Shown here one piece after another: positions 41,546 through 50,583 of a stretch of 64,000 bases of DNA. Position numbers and translations under genes: made by a program. The notes below the pieces were generated by a model, which made no database searches, was not told the DNA's origin, and saw only the letters and a program-made list of their open reading frames with translations. Positions within the stretch are counted from its first letter, which is position 1. Each line of letters opens with the position of its first letter. This DNA comes from Sphingomonas_E sp042693015 (lineage in GTDB: Bacteria; Pseudomonadota; Alphaproteobacteria; Sphingomonadales; Sphingomonadaceae): contig NZ_CP170544.1 of assembly GCF_042693015.1 (NCBI RefSeq), positions 4,774,001 to 4,838,000 of the forward strand. The letters run 5' to 3'.

Positions 41546-43873
41546 ATGCAGAGCAGTTTTACGAAATATTTTGATCTTGGCTATTTTGCTCGTTCTTCGA
41601 GCAAGATTGCATTGATGATGGGTGCTTCAATTATAATTTTCCCCCAAGTTGCTTCTGCTCAGGATGCAGATAATTCGGGTGACATCGTCGTTACTGCACT
41701 GAAGCGCGACACGAAACTTCAGGATACGCCGATCGCCATTTCCGCGGTGTCTGGCGACTCGCTGCAGCGCGGCGGGACCACCAGTTTCACCGATCTGACC
41801 CGCAATACGCCCAGCCTGCGCATCGTCGACAGCGGTCCGGGCAACCGCCGGGTTATCCTGCGCGGTGTCACCGCGGCGGGCGAGCCGACCGTCGGCGTCT
41901 ATTACGACGAATCGCCGGTTTCGGGTTCGGTGAGCACCACCAGCGACGCCGCCAGCTCCACGCCCGACATGCGCCTGTTCGACGTCGAGCGCGCCGAAGT
42001 GCTGCGCGGCCCGCAGGGCACGATCTACGGCTCGGGATCGATGGGCGGCACCGTCCGTATCATCTATGAAAAGCCGCGGGCCGATCGTCTTGAGGCGGCG
42101 GTTTCCGGCACCATGTCGGCGGTCGATGGCGGCGGCGTCGGCGGTTCGGTTGATGGCATGATCAACGTGCCGATCGTCGAGGACAAGCTCGCGCTGCGCG
42201 TGGTCGGCAATTACAATGTCTTCGCCGGCTATGTGGACAATGAGTTCTACGGCACCAAGAACATCAATGACGGCACGTCCTATGGTGGCCGCGCATTGCT
42301 GCGCTTCACGCCGACCGACGAACTGACAATCGATCTCGCCGGCTATTATGAGAAGGTCGCGACGGACAGCCCGCGCTGGATCGGTGAAACCGGCAAGCGC
42401 TACGTCACCGATGGCCGCTCGGAATCGGGTAATTATGACGAGAACCGCATCTACAGCGCGACCGTCAATTACGAGTTCGAAACCGTCAGCGTGACCGGCG
42501 TCACCACCTATTTCGATCGTGATCGCACCCAGGTGGGCGACGTCAGCGACACCTTCAACGGTCGCGATAATCCCGCTGGCTGCAAGCGCTACCATCTCGG
42601 TATTACCAACCCCACTAACCCCGCGACCTGCTCACCGGCCGAGCTTGCGACCTATCTCGAGCAGACCGATCGTATCCTCTATTCGAGCCTCTATCAGCCG
42701 CAGTCGATCAAGAACTGGACCAACGAACTGCGCCTGAGCTCGACCAGCGATGGCCCGTTCAACTGGACGGTCGGCGTGTTCTCGGAAGATCGCAAGACCA
42801 CGGTGCGCAGCACTCTGCTGACGGCAGATCCCACCACGGGCCAGCTTCAGGATTTCGTGGATGAGAATATCTTCTACGATCGCACGATCAACGATCGCCT
42901 GAAGCAGAAGGCTGCTTTTGCGGAGGTCTCCTACAAGTTCTTCGACAAGCTGACCCTGACGGCCGGCACCCGCTATTATGATTATAAAAAGACGGTGGGC
43001 GGCCGCATCGACAAGGGGCAGGAACATTACTCCTCGAAGGTAACGCCGTATACGGAGGAAAGCTCCAGCGAGGACGGCTTCGTCTTCAAGTTCAACGCGT
43101 CCTATGAGATCAATCCGGACGTGATGGTCTATGCCCAGGCCGCGCAGGGCTTTCGTCCAGGTGGCGTGAACCAGGTGATCGGCCTGCCGGCGGAACTGGC
43201 CGCCTACAAGTCGGACAGCCTGTGGAACTATGAGCTGGGTGTGAAGACCAAGCTCACCCAGGGGCTCTACTTCAACGTCACCGGCTATCGCATCGATTGG
43301 GACGACCTGCAGGTTTCGGGCCGTACGGCGGGCACGGGATCGGTCTTCGGGCTGATCTCCAACGCCGGTGCGGCGCGGATCGAAGGTGTCGAGGTCGAGC
43401 TGAACGCGACGCCGATCCACGGCCTCTCGCTCGTCGGCAATGTCGGCTACACGGATGCCAAGCTGTCGGAAGATCAGGTCAGCACCGTCGTGGTTGCGAC
43501 CGGCCGCAAGGGCGATCGCCTCGCCTTCGTGCCGAAGTGGAATGTCAGCGGTTCGGCTGAATATGTCTTCCCGCTGACGGACAGCTTCGAGGGCCTGGTG
43601 CGGGCGGATGCCGCTTATACCAGCAACTCCTACAGCACGTTGTCGCCGCTCGACATCTATCGTCGCAAGATCGATGGCTTCGAACTGGTCAACGCCCGCT
43701 TCGGCATCCAGGCGCCGGACAGCGAATGGAGCGCGGTTCTGTTCGTCAACAACGTGTTCAATGCGGCGGCGATCAACAGCCGCTCATCGAGCGCGAATAC
43801 CGGCGGCAAGACGATCACCTACAGCGCGCCGCCGCGCACCATTGGCCTGACCCTGACGAAGCAGTTCCGCTGA
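41546..43873 (+). CDS. TonB-dependent outer-membrane receptor
   Basis: The 775-aa product has an N-terminal export signal ending near VASAQ, a TonB-box-like segment GDIVVTALKRDTKLQDTP and a plug domain (GNRRVILRGVTAAGEPTVG, then RAEVLRGPQGTIYGSGSMGG). A beta-barrel follows and closes with the terminal aromatic-plus-Arg end LTLTKQFR. It imports a scarce solute across the outer membrane using TonB energy. The two exported amidohydrolases that follow suggest the ligand is a peptide- or amide-type compound, but that is inference. The first ~40 codons are A+T-richer than the rest. GAGGGGG precedes the ATG. Confidence 0.93.
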   Translation: MQSSFTKYFDLGYFARSSSKIALMMGASIIIFPQVASAQDADNSGDIVVTALKRDTKLQDTPIAISAVSGDSLQRGGTTSFTDLTRNTPSLRIVDSGPGNRRVILRGVTAAGEPTVGVYYDESPVSGSVSTTSDAASSTPDMRLFDVERAEVLRGPQGTIYGSGSMGGTVRIIYEKPRADRLEAAVSGTMSAVDGGGVGGSVDGMINVPIVEDKLALRVVGNYNVFAGYVDNEFYGTKNINDGTSYGGRALLRFTPTDELTIDLAGYYEKVATDSPRWIGETGKRYVTDGRSESGNYDENRIYSATVNYEFETVSVTGVTTYFDRDRTQVGDVSDTFNGRDNPAGCKRYHLGITNPTNPATCSPAELATYLEQTDRILYSSLYQPQSIKNWTNELRLSSTSDGPFNWTVGVFSEDRKTTVRSTLLTADPTTGQLQDFVDENIFYDRTINDRLKQKAAFAEVSYKFFDKLTLTAGTRYYDYKKTVGGRIDKGQEHYSSKVTPYTEESSSEDGFVFKFNASYEINPDVMVYAQAAQGFRPGGVNQVIGLPAELAAYKSDSLWNYELGVKTKLTQGLYFNVTGYRIDWDDLQVSGRTAGTGSVFGLISNAGAARIEGVEVELNATPIHGLSLVGNVGYTDAKLSEDQVSTVVVATGRKGDRLAFVPKWNVSGSAEYVFPLTDSFEGLVRADAAYTSNSYSTLSPLDIYRRKIDGFELVNARFGIQAPDSEWSAVLFVNNVFNAAAINSRSSSANTGGKTITYSAPPRTIGLTLTKQFR

Positions 43874-43880
43874 CGGAACT

Positions 43881-43911
43881 GGGCTTGCCGGCTTTCCACG
43901 CCGGCAAGCCC
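43881..43911 (+). terminator. Perfect hairpin after the TonB-dependent receptor gene
   Basis: GGGCTTGCCGGC and GCCGGCAAGCCC form a 12-base perfect stem with a 7-base loop, starting 7 bases after the stop codon. There is no T-run, so it may be a partial terminator or a 3' stabiliser that lowers expression of the amidohydrolase downstream. Confidence 0.55.
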
Positions 43912-43951
43912 GCCTTCCAGCGTCGGTTTTCCGGGAAGAGGGGTCTAGCAA

Positions 43952-45640
43952 ATGGTGAAGATCAACAAGCTTGTTCGCATGGGTTTTGTGCTGGGTGCGG
44001 CCGGTGCCGCGCTCGTCGCCGGATCGATGGCCGTCGCGCATGAGGCGGGGCCGGCGAAAGTGGAGGCGGTGAAGCCGCGCGCAGGCGCCAAGCCTGCCCC
44101 GGCCCGGCAGGCCGGCGAAGGCGCGGGTCCGTTCCGCAAGGTCGTGATCCGCGGCGTCACCGTGATCGACGGCACCGGCGCACCGCCGCGCGGTCCGGTC
44201 GACATCGTCATCGAAAATAACGTCATCGCCGATATCCTGCCCGCCGGCACGCCGGGCCTGGCGCCGAAGCCCGGGCGCGAGCCGCGGGATTTCGATTATG
44301 AGCTGGATGCGACAGGCATGTATGTGCTGCCCGGCTTCGTCGACATGCACGTCCATGGTTCGACCGACGACAAGGCGCCGGACCTCAGCTATTCCTACAA
44401 GCTGTGGCTCGCCCATGGCGTTACCACGGTTCGCGGCGTCGATCTCGCCCCGCTCGAAACCTCACTGAGCGAACGCGCGCGTTCGGCCCGCAACGAGATC
44501 GTCGCACCCCGCATCTTCGCCTATCAGCGGCCCGGCCAGGGCAAGGGCTGGACCGGCGGCCGGACGAACACGCCCGAAAAGGCGCGCGCCTGGGTGCAAT
44601 GGGCGGCCAAGCAGGGCATCGACGGCATCAAGCTGATCAACAATGAGGATCAGCCGCCGGAGGTGATGGCGGCGATCATGGACGAGGCCAAGAAGCTGAA
44701 GCTTGGCACCGTCGCCCATCTTTCCCAGATCGGCGTCGGCCGGATGAATGCCGAGCAGGCGGGCGACGCGGGCCTTGGCACCGTCACCCATTTCTACGGC
44801 CACTTCGAATCCATGCTGAAGAACGGCCAGGTCCAGAACTGGCGGCATGATTACAACTATGCCGACGAGCAGGACCGGTTCGGCGATGTCGCCAACCTCT
44901 ATGCGGAAAGCGTCGAGGAAGGGTCGCCGCAGTGGTGGGCCTATCTGGAGCATCAGAAGGAAAACCACGTCACCTTCGATCCGACGATGACGATCTATGC
45001 GGCCGGCCGCGATCTGATGCACGCCCGCAATGCCGACTGGCATGACAAATATACGATGCCGCAGCTCTGGGAATTCTACCAATCGTCACGCGAGAATCAC
45101 GGTTCCTATTTCTACGACTGGACCGTGGGCACCGAGATCAAGTGGCGCAATTTCTACCACAAGTTCATGCGCCTGCTGAACGACTACAAGAATATCGGCG
45201 GCCGCGTGACTGCGGGTTCGGACTCGGGCTTCATCTTCGAACCCTATGGCTTTGGCTATATCCAAGAACTGGAGATGCTGCAGGAAGCCGGCTTCAACCC
45301 CAACCAGGTGGTGATGGCGGCGACGCTCAACGGCGCGCTCACGCTTTACGAGCCCAAGGGGCAGCCGGTGCCGCCGATCGGATCGGTGCGGGTCGGCAAG
45401 CTCGCCGATCTCGTCATCGTGAAGGAAAACCCGCTCCAGAATTTCAAGACGCTCTACGGCACGGGCGCTCTGCGGCTGAACGAGCAGACCCAGAAGCTCG
45501 AGCGGGTCGGCGGCGTCAACTACACGGTGAAGGACGGCATCATCTACGACGCCAAGAAGCTCTTGGCTGAAGTCGCGGAGATGGTGAAGGCCGAGAAGCG
45601 CCGCATGGGCATGCCGGAAGAAGGCTTGCCGCATCCGTGA
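43952..45640 (+). CDS. Exported amidohydrolase (first of a tandem pair)
   Basis: The 562-aa product has a signal peptide (LVRMGFVLGAAGAALVAGSM) and the amidohydrolase superfamily metal site: His133 and His135 in DMHVHGS, a candidate carboxylated Lys227 in GIDGIKLINN, His256 in VAHLSQIG, His280 in VTHFYGH and Asp424 in TAGSDSGF. The beta-sandwich parts flank the barrel (VIDGTGAPPRGPVDIVIENN at the start, GKLADLVIVKENPLQNFKTL at the end), as in imidazolonepropionase- and dipeptidase-like members. It likely hydrolyses an amide or peptide bond in the periplasm of a solute brought in by the receptor upstream. The substrate is unknown. Confidence 0.88.
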   Translation: MVKINKLVRMGFVLGAAGAALVAGSMAVAHEAGPAKVEAVKPRAGAKPAPARQAGEGAGPFRKVVIRGVTVIDGTGAPPRGPVDIVIENNVIADILPAGTPGLAPKPGREPRDFDYELDATGMYVLPGFVDMHVHGSTDDKAPDLSYSYKLWLAHGVTTVRGVDLAPLETSLSERARSARNEIVAPRIFAYQRPGQGKGWTGGRTNTPEKARAWVQWAAKQGIDGIKLINNEDQPPEVMAAIMDEAKKLKLGTVAHLSQIGVGRMNAEQAGDAGLGTVTHFYGHFESMLKNGQVQNWRHDYNYADEQDRFGDVANLYAESVEEGSPQWWAYLEHQKENHVTFDPTMTIYAAGRDLMHARNADWHDKYTMPQLWEFYQSSRENHGSYFYDWTVGTEIKWRNFYHKFMRLLNDYKNIGGRVTAGSDSGFIFEPYGFGYIQELEMLQEAGFNPNQVVMAATLNGALTLYEPKGQPVPPIGSVRVGKLADLVIVKENPLQNFKTLYGTGALRLNEQTQKLERVGGVNYTVKDGIIYDAKKLLAEVAEMVKAEKRRMGMPEEGLPHP

Positions 45641-45647
45641 TTGACTT

Positions 45648-45674
45648 GGGGCGGCGTGTCGGCCGCCCCCTTTT
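45648..45674 (+). terminator. Rho-independent terminator after the first amidohydrolase
   Basis: GGGGCGGC and GCCGCCCC form an 8-base stem with a short loop and are followed by CTTTTC. It starts 7 bases after the stop codon. The second amidohydrolase would then need read-through or its own promoter. Confidence 0.75.
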
Positions 45675-45731
45675 CGTTTCACATCCTGCCGGGCCGGGAG
45701 AGGGCGGCAGGATTTCCTGAGCAGGGGTTGC

Positions 45732-47420
45732 ATGATGAGAAAGATGATCCTCCGTCTGACGGCGCTGGCGCTCGCCACGACCGGGCTTGCCAGTGTCGCG
45801 TCGGCACATGATCCGGACGAATGGTATGCAGGCGGCGCCACCGGCGCCGTCGCCGGGGCGAAGCCGCATTTCGTGCCGGCGCCGCCGCGCACCTCGGCCG
45901 AAAGCAAGGGGCCGTTCCGCAAGTTCGTGATCCGTGGTGCAACCCTGATCGACGGCACCGGTGCGCCGCCGCGCGGGCCGATGGACATCGTCGTCGAAGG
46001 CAATCGCATCACCGCCGTCACCCAGGCGGGCTGGCCCGGCCTGCCGCAGAAGGCGGACCGCGAGCCGCGCGACTTCGACTATGAGATCGATGCGACCGGC
46101 ATGTATGTGATGCCCGGTTTCGTCGACACGCATGTCCACACGCCCGCGAACGACAAGGCGCCCGACGTCAGCTACGCCTACAAGCTGTGGCTCGCCCATG
46201 GCGTGACGACGGTGCGTGGCGTGCCGCTCGCCGATCCGGCGGTCGCGAGCTCCGAGAAGAACCGTTCGGCCGCCAACGAGATCGCGGCGCCGCGCATCTT
46301 CAACTATCAGACGCTGGGTGCGGGCTGGAGCGGCGGCCCCATCGATTCCGCTGAAAAAGCACGCCTCTGGGTGCGCTGGGCCGCCAAGAACAATATCGAC
46401 GGCATCAAGTTCTTCAATCGCCCGGAGGAAACGCCGGAGATCATCACGGCCGCGATCGACGAGGCGCACAAGAACAAGATGGGCACCGTCGCCCACCTCG
46501 CGCAGACCGGCGTCGCCAATTTCAACGGCCGCAATGCCGGCGACGCGCATCTCGACACCATCACCCATTATTACGGGCATATGGAGTCACTGCTGAACGG
46601 ATCGACGATCCAGAAATTCCCGCTCGATTATAATTACAATAATGAGCAGCACCGCTTCGGCGACATCGCCGAGATCTGGGACGAGGTCTATCCGGCGAAC
46701 TCGCCGCAGTGGCAGGAATATCTGGAGCACCAGAAGGAAAACCACGTCACCTTCAACCCGACGTTCAACATCTACGCGGCGTCGCGGGATCTGATGCGCG
46801 CGCGCAACGCCGATTGGCAGAACAAATATACGACGCCGCAGCTCTGGAATTATTTCCAGTCGACGCGTGATAATCACGGTTCCTATTTCTACGACTGGAC
46901 GACCGAGAACGAGTTCGCCTGGAACCGCTTCTACCGCAACTTCTTCGACCTGGTGAACGGCTACAAGAATATCGGCGGCCGGGTGACGGTCGGCACCGAT
47001 TCCGGCTTTATCTTCAAGGTCTATGGCTTCGCCTATGTCGAGGAACTGGAGCTGTTCCGCGAAGCCGGCTTCTCGCCGCTCGAAATCCTGCGTTCGGCAA
47101 CCATGTGGGGCGCGGAAGAGGCTTGGGGTCCCAAGGGCGTTCCGGCACCGACCGGGGTGGTGCGGCCGGGCATGCTCGCCGACATGGTGATCGTGAAGGA
47201 AAACCCGCTCGCCAATCTCAAGACGCTCTATGGCACCGGCCATTCGCGCCTGAACCCGGAAACCAACAAGCAGGAGATGGTCGGCGGCGTCAGCTACACG
47301 ATCAAGGACGGCGTGGTTTACGACGCCAAGAAGCTGCTCGCCGAAGTGGCCGACATGGTCGCGTCCGAAAAGGCACGGCTCAATCAACCAGGTGCCCCGG
47401 CGCCCAACCCCAACCAGTGA
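45732..47420 (+). CDS. Exported amidohydrolase (second of a tandem pair)
   Basis: The 562-aa product is a close paralogue of its neighbour and has exactly the same length. The signal peptide is RLTALALATTGLASVASA. All metal ligands are kept: His134 and His136 in DTHVHTP, Lys226 in GIKFFN, His255 in VAHLAQTG, His279 in ITHYYGH and Asp423 in VGTDSGF. Differences cluster in the loops around the barrel mouth, for example FFNRPEETPE against LINNEDQPPE, which would be expected if the two handle different substrates. The pair arose by tandem duplication followed by divergence. Confidence 0.88.
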   Translation: MMRKMILRLTALALATTGLASVASAHDPDEWYAGGATGAVAGAKPHFVPAPPRTSAESKGPFRKFVIRGATLIDGTGAPPRGPMDIVVEGNRITAVTQAGWPGLPQKADREPRDFDYEIDATGMYVMPGFVDTHVHTPANDKAPDVSYAYKLWLAHGVTTVRGVPLADPAVASSEKNRSAANEIAAPRIFNYQTLGAGWSGGPIDSAEKARLWVRWAAKNNIDGIKFFNRPEETPEIITAAIDEAHKNKMGTVAHLAQTGVANFNGRNAGDAHLDTITHYYGHMESLLNGSTIQKFPLDYNYNNEQHRFGDIAEIWDEVYPANSPQWQEYLEHQKENHVTFNPTFNIYAASRDLMRARNADWQNKYTTPQLWNYFQSTRDNHGSYFYDWTTENEFAWNRFYRNFFDLVNGYKNIGGRVTVGTDSGFIFKVYGFAYVEELELFREAGFSPLEILRSATMWGAEEAWGPKGVPAPTGVVRPGMLADMVIVKENPLANLKTLYGTGHSRLNPETNKQEMVGGVSYTIKDGVVYDAKKLLAEVADMVASEKARLNQPGAPAPNPNQ

Positions 47421-47431
47421 GCGCCGAGGAC

Positions 47432-47456
47432 GGGGCGCGGCCATGTGTCGCGCCCC
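47432..47456 (+). terminator. Hairpin after the second amidohydrolase
   Basis: GGGGCGCG and CGCGCCCC pair around a 9-base loop, 11 bases after the stop codon. No T-run follows. It separates the amidohydrolase from the Lrp/AsnC gene. Confidence 0.5.
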
Positions 47457-47492
47457 GAACCTCACTTGCGGGAGGATAAGTAAAGCGCGGCC

Positions 47493-47948
47493 ATGCTGAA
47501 CGAGAGCGATCGTCGGATCCTGCGGGAAGTCCAGAAGGACGGCAGGATCACCAATCAGGAACTGGCCAGCCGTTGCGGCCTTTCCGCATCGGCCTGCCTC
47601 GATCGCCTGCGGCGCTTGCGGGAGCAGGGCTACATCACCGGCTTCACCGCGCTCCTGAACCCCGCCAAGCTCGATCGTTCGCTGATGATGTTCATTGAGG
47701 TGCTGCTGGACCGCACCACGCGCGAGACGATCAAGGATTTCGCCACCGCCGTGATCGCGCTTCCCGAAGTGCTGGAATGCCACATGGTCGCCGGCGGCTT
47801 CGATTATCTGATCAAGGTCCGCGTCCGCGACATGGTCGCCTATCGCAACTTCCTCGCCGAAACGCTGGTGCAGATGCCCGGCGTGCGCGAGACCCGTACC
47901 TATGCCGTGCTGGAAGAAGTGAAGAACGAAGTCGCGCTGCCGATCTGA
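47493..47948 (+). CDS. Lrp/AsnC-family transcription regulator of the amidohydrolase cluster
   Basis: The 151-aa product has a helix-turn-helix (LNESDRRILREVQKDGRIT, then NQELASRCGLSASACLDRLR) and a RAM domain (VLECHMVAGGFDYLIKVRV). It is encoded right after the TonB-dependent receptor and amidohydrolase genes in the same direction, as is common for Lrp-type regulators of amino-acid or peptide catabolism. Control of the cluster in response to a released amino acid is inferred. The ATG follows GGAGGATAAGTAAAG with somewhat long spacing. Confidence 0.88.
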   Translation: MLNESDRRILREVQKDGRITNQELASRCGLSASACLDRLRRLREQGYITGFTALLNPAKLDRSLMMFIEVLLDRTTRETIKDFATAVIALPEVLECHMVAGGFDYLIKVRVRDMVAYRNFLAETLVQMPGVRETRTYAVLEEVKNEVALPI

Positions 47949-47957
47949 CGGCGATCG

Positions 47958-48140
47958 TTACGCCGCCGCGCGCATGGGATTGGCGTCCTGTTCCAGCGCT
48001 GCCGCGTCGAGCTTTTCGACCTGATCGGCGATCTGACGCAGCCGGAAGGCTTCGTCGCTATGCTTCTTCACCGCACCGGCCTGAACCGCCAGCAAAGCCC
48101 TGGTTTCAGCGATGATCTCGCGGAGACGATCGTTGTTCAT
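47958..48140 (-). CDS. Small coiled-coil protein, unknown function
   Basis: The 60-aa product starts at an ATG preceded by GAGAG and is a charged helix with heptad-like spacing (NNDRLREIIAETRALLAVQ, then RLRQIADQVEKLDAAAL). It has no membrane segment and no motif that I recognise. It is convergent with the Lrp/AsnC gene, nine bases away from its stop. A longer frame to 48212 exists but has poorer codon use. It could be a conserved small protein or a spurious frame. Confidence 0.5.
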   Translation of the reverse strand: MNNDRLREIIAETRALLAVQAGAVKKHSDEAFRLRQIADQVEKLDAAALEQDANPMRAAA

Positions 48141-48510
48141 TCCAACTCTCTCAAAATATTCCACAATTTCCGGCCGCGGAAATTCCGGGCAGGACAAGCT
48201 CATGATTTGCAATGGGTGGAAGACAGCGCTGAGGCAGTAAAACCGGACCCGTCGATCGCGGCCTGGCCGGCGTCATTCAAGTAACGGCCGAAAAGGCTTT
48301 GCTCGCGGCGCTTCTGGCGGATGCGATGACTATAATCAACCTGTGTGTCGGCAACCTGTCCGCCCCCAATTTCGTTTCGGCGGATTTGGGGTTGCCCGAT
48401 CGCAATTTGAGGCATCGACGCATGGCCCGGCGCGCTTTCTGGCCCGACCGGCGACGAACGCGCGTTTCCCTGCTGGCGGGCGGCGACAGGCGGCGCTAGT
48501 TACCGGCCTT
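48141..48510. other. Intergenic stretch before tamA
   Basis: These 370 bases separate the small minus-strand gene from tamA. No reading frame here has a ribosome site and normal codon use. A TATAAT is seen at about 48330, but without a clear -35. An imperfect CCCCAA...TTGGGG pairing occurs near 48365-48395. The promoters of tamA and of the small gene presumably lie here. Confidence 0.4.
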
Positions 48511-50583
48511 ATGCAGTTGGAAACTCGCCGGCGCAGAACGGGTGGCCTTGCGCTGGCAACGGCCTTGCTGGCGTGGTCGGTGCCAGTCGAGGCGCAGACT
48601 GAAACTGCACCGCCGGCGCCGGCTCCTCCCGCTGCCGATCTGCCGTCGGGAGACGCGCTCGATCCCGCGTCGCCGCTGCAGGACATGCCCGATATCGGCA
48701 TTGCCTGGCCAGATCTGGACGCTCCGGATGAGGCGCCTGTCGACATGGCCGAACCCGCACCCCAGGTGCCGCCGCAACCGGGCGTTACTGGCGAAGCGGC
48801 CAAACCGCCGGAGGCCGTGTCGTCCGCGCCCGCCGAGCAGATCGATGCCGCGGCGGAACGCCGCTACCATGTCATAGTCGCCGGCCTGGAGGGCCTGACT
48901 GCCGACAAGGAAAAACTGCGCGCGCAGTTCGACGCGGTCTCCTCGCTGGAGGCTGGGGACGACAAGGATGCCAACGTCGCCCAGATCGACCGCCGCGCGC
49001 GTGAGGATGAGGCAACCTTGCGCGATATATTGCGCGCGCATGGCTATTATGACGCGACCGTGCGCACGCGGGTCGAAGGGCAGCGCGCGGGCATGATCAC
49101 CGTCACCCTGACGGCCGATCCGGGCGATGTCTTCCGCTTCACTAAAGTCAACATCACCGGTCTCGAAGCGGCGGGGGACAAGGCGGTCGCGCTGCGCAAC
49201 GCCTTCGGCGTGAAACAGGATGATGTGGTCGATGCCGCCGCAGTCAACGCTGCGGTCGCCAATCTCAACCTGTCGCTGGGGCGGGAGGGTTTTCCCTTCG
49301 GCAAGGTCGGCGCGCCGGATATCGTCGTCGATCACGACACGCATGGCGCATCGATCGCGATCGACGTCGAACCGGGCGGCGCCAAGCGCTTCGGCGAGAT
49401 CGAGATCCGCGGCAAGCCGCTCTTCTCGACCAAGCATCTCGGCCGCATCGCCCGCTTCCATCCCGGCGATGCCTACGACAGCGCCAAGGTCGACGATTTC
49501 CGCCGCGCGCTGATCCAGACGAGCCTGGTCTCCTCAGTCTCAATCACGCCCGAAATGGGCGATACGCCCGATACGGTGGACATGGCTGTGGCGCTCGAGC
49601 CCGCACCGCTGCGCACGATCGCCGGTGAACTCGGTTACGGCACGAGCGAAGGGTTCCGGGCCGAAGTGAGCTGGCAGCACCGTAATCTCATCAAGCCCGA
49701 AGGCGCGGTCACCTTCCGCGCGGTCGGCGGTACGCAGGAACAGTTGCTCGGCGCCGTGCTCCGTCGGAACAATTACAAGGCGCGCGATCGCGTGCTGACC
49801 GGGCAGGTCGTCGCCAGCCACACCGATCGCGATGCCTATGAAGCCCGCACCTTCACCATCGGCGCGGCGCTCGAACGCCAGACCAACCTGATCTGGCAGA
49901 AGAAATGGACCTGGTCGCTCGGGGCCGAACTGGTCGCTTCGGACGAACGCGACGTCGTCGGCGACACGGCCGAGCCGCGGCGGCGCACCTTCTTCATCGC
50001 CGCACTCCCCACCACGCTCGCTTATGACGGGTCGGACGATCTGCTCAATCCGATGCGCGGCTTCCGCCTGTCGGGCCGGGTCTCGCCCGAACTATCCTTC
50101 CAGGGCAGCCCCTTCGGCTATGCAAAGATGCAGGTCGATGGCAGCGGCTATTATCCGATCAACGATCGCGCGACGATCGCCGGGCGCGTTCGGGTCGGCT
50201 CGATCGTCGGTGCCAGCCGTGATCGCATCGCGCCGTCGCGGCGTTTCTATGCCGGCGGCGGCGGCTCGGTGCGCGGCTATGGCTATCAGGATATCGGTCC
50301 GCGCGATGCCGACAACGATCCGATCGGCGGCATCAGCCTCGCCGAATTCTCGCTGGAAGCGCGCGTACGGTTCGGCAATTTCGGGGTCGTGCCCTTCATC
50401 GACGCCGGCAACATCTACACCGAATCCCTGCCGAAATTCACCGGCCTGCGTTACGGCGCGGGCATCGGTGCGCGCTATTACAGCAGCTTCGGCCCGATCC
50501 GCGTCGATATCGGCACGCCGCTCAACCCGCAGCCCGGTGACGCCAAGGTCGCGGTCTATGTCTCCTTGGGGCAGGCGTTTTGA
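48511..50583 (+). CDS. tamA: Translocation and assembly module subunit TamA (Omp85 family)
   Basis: The 690-aa product has a signal peptide (TGGLALATALLAWSVPVEA), a Pro/Ala/Glu-rich linker of about 80 residues, POTRA domains (RDILRAHGYYDATVRTRVEG, AVANLNLSLGREGFPFGKVG) and a 16-stranded barrel with the Omp85 signature RRFYAGGGGSVRGYGYQDIG. The barrel ends VAVYVSLGQAF with a terminal Phe. With TamB it helps insert outer-membrane proteins. The start at 48511 is where signal-peptide sequence begins; the longer frame adds 56 unlikely residues. tamB follows with a 4-base overlap. The Pro-rich linker is longer than in enteric TamA. Confidence 0.92.
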   Translation: MQLETRRRRTGGLALATALLAWSVPVEAQTETAPPAPAPPAADLPSGDALDPASPLQDMPDIGIAWPDLDAPDEAPVDMAEPAPQVPPQPGVTGEAAKPPEAVSSAPAEQIDAAAERRYHVIVAGLEGLTADKEKLRAQFDAVSSLEAGDDKDANVAQIDRRAREDEATLRDILRAHGYYDATVRTRVEGQRAGMITVTLTADPGDVFRFTKVNITGLEAAGDKAVALRNAFGVKQDDVVDAAAVNAAVANLNLSLGREGFPFGKVGAPDIVVDHDTHGASIAIDVEPGGAKRFGEIEIRGKPLFSTKHLGRIARFHPGDAYDSAKVDDFRRALIQTSLVSSVSITPEMGDTPDTVDMAVALEPAPLRTIAGELGYGTSEGFRAEVSWQHRNLIKPEGAVTFRAVGGTQEQLLGAVLRRNNYKARDRVLTGQVVASHTDRDAYEARTFTIGAALERQTNLIWQKKWTWSLGAELVASDERDVVGDTAEPRRRTFFIAALPTTLAYDGSDDLLNPMRGFRLSGRVSPELSFQGSPFGYAKMQVDGSGYYPINDRATIAGRVRVGSIVGASRDRIAPSRRFYAGGGGSVRGYGYQDIGPRDADNDPIGGISLAEFSLEARVRFGNFGVVPFIDAGNIYTESLPKFTGLRYGAGIGARYYSSFGPIRVDIGTPLNPQPGDAKVAVYVSLGQAF

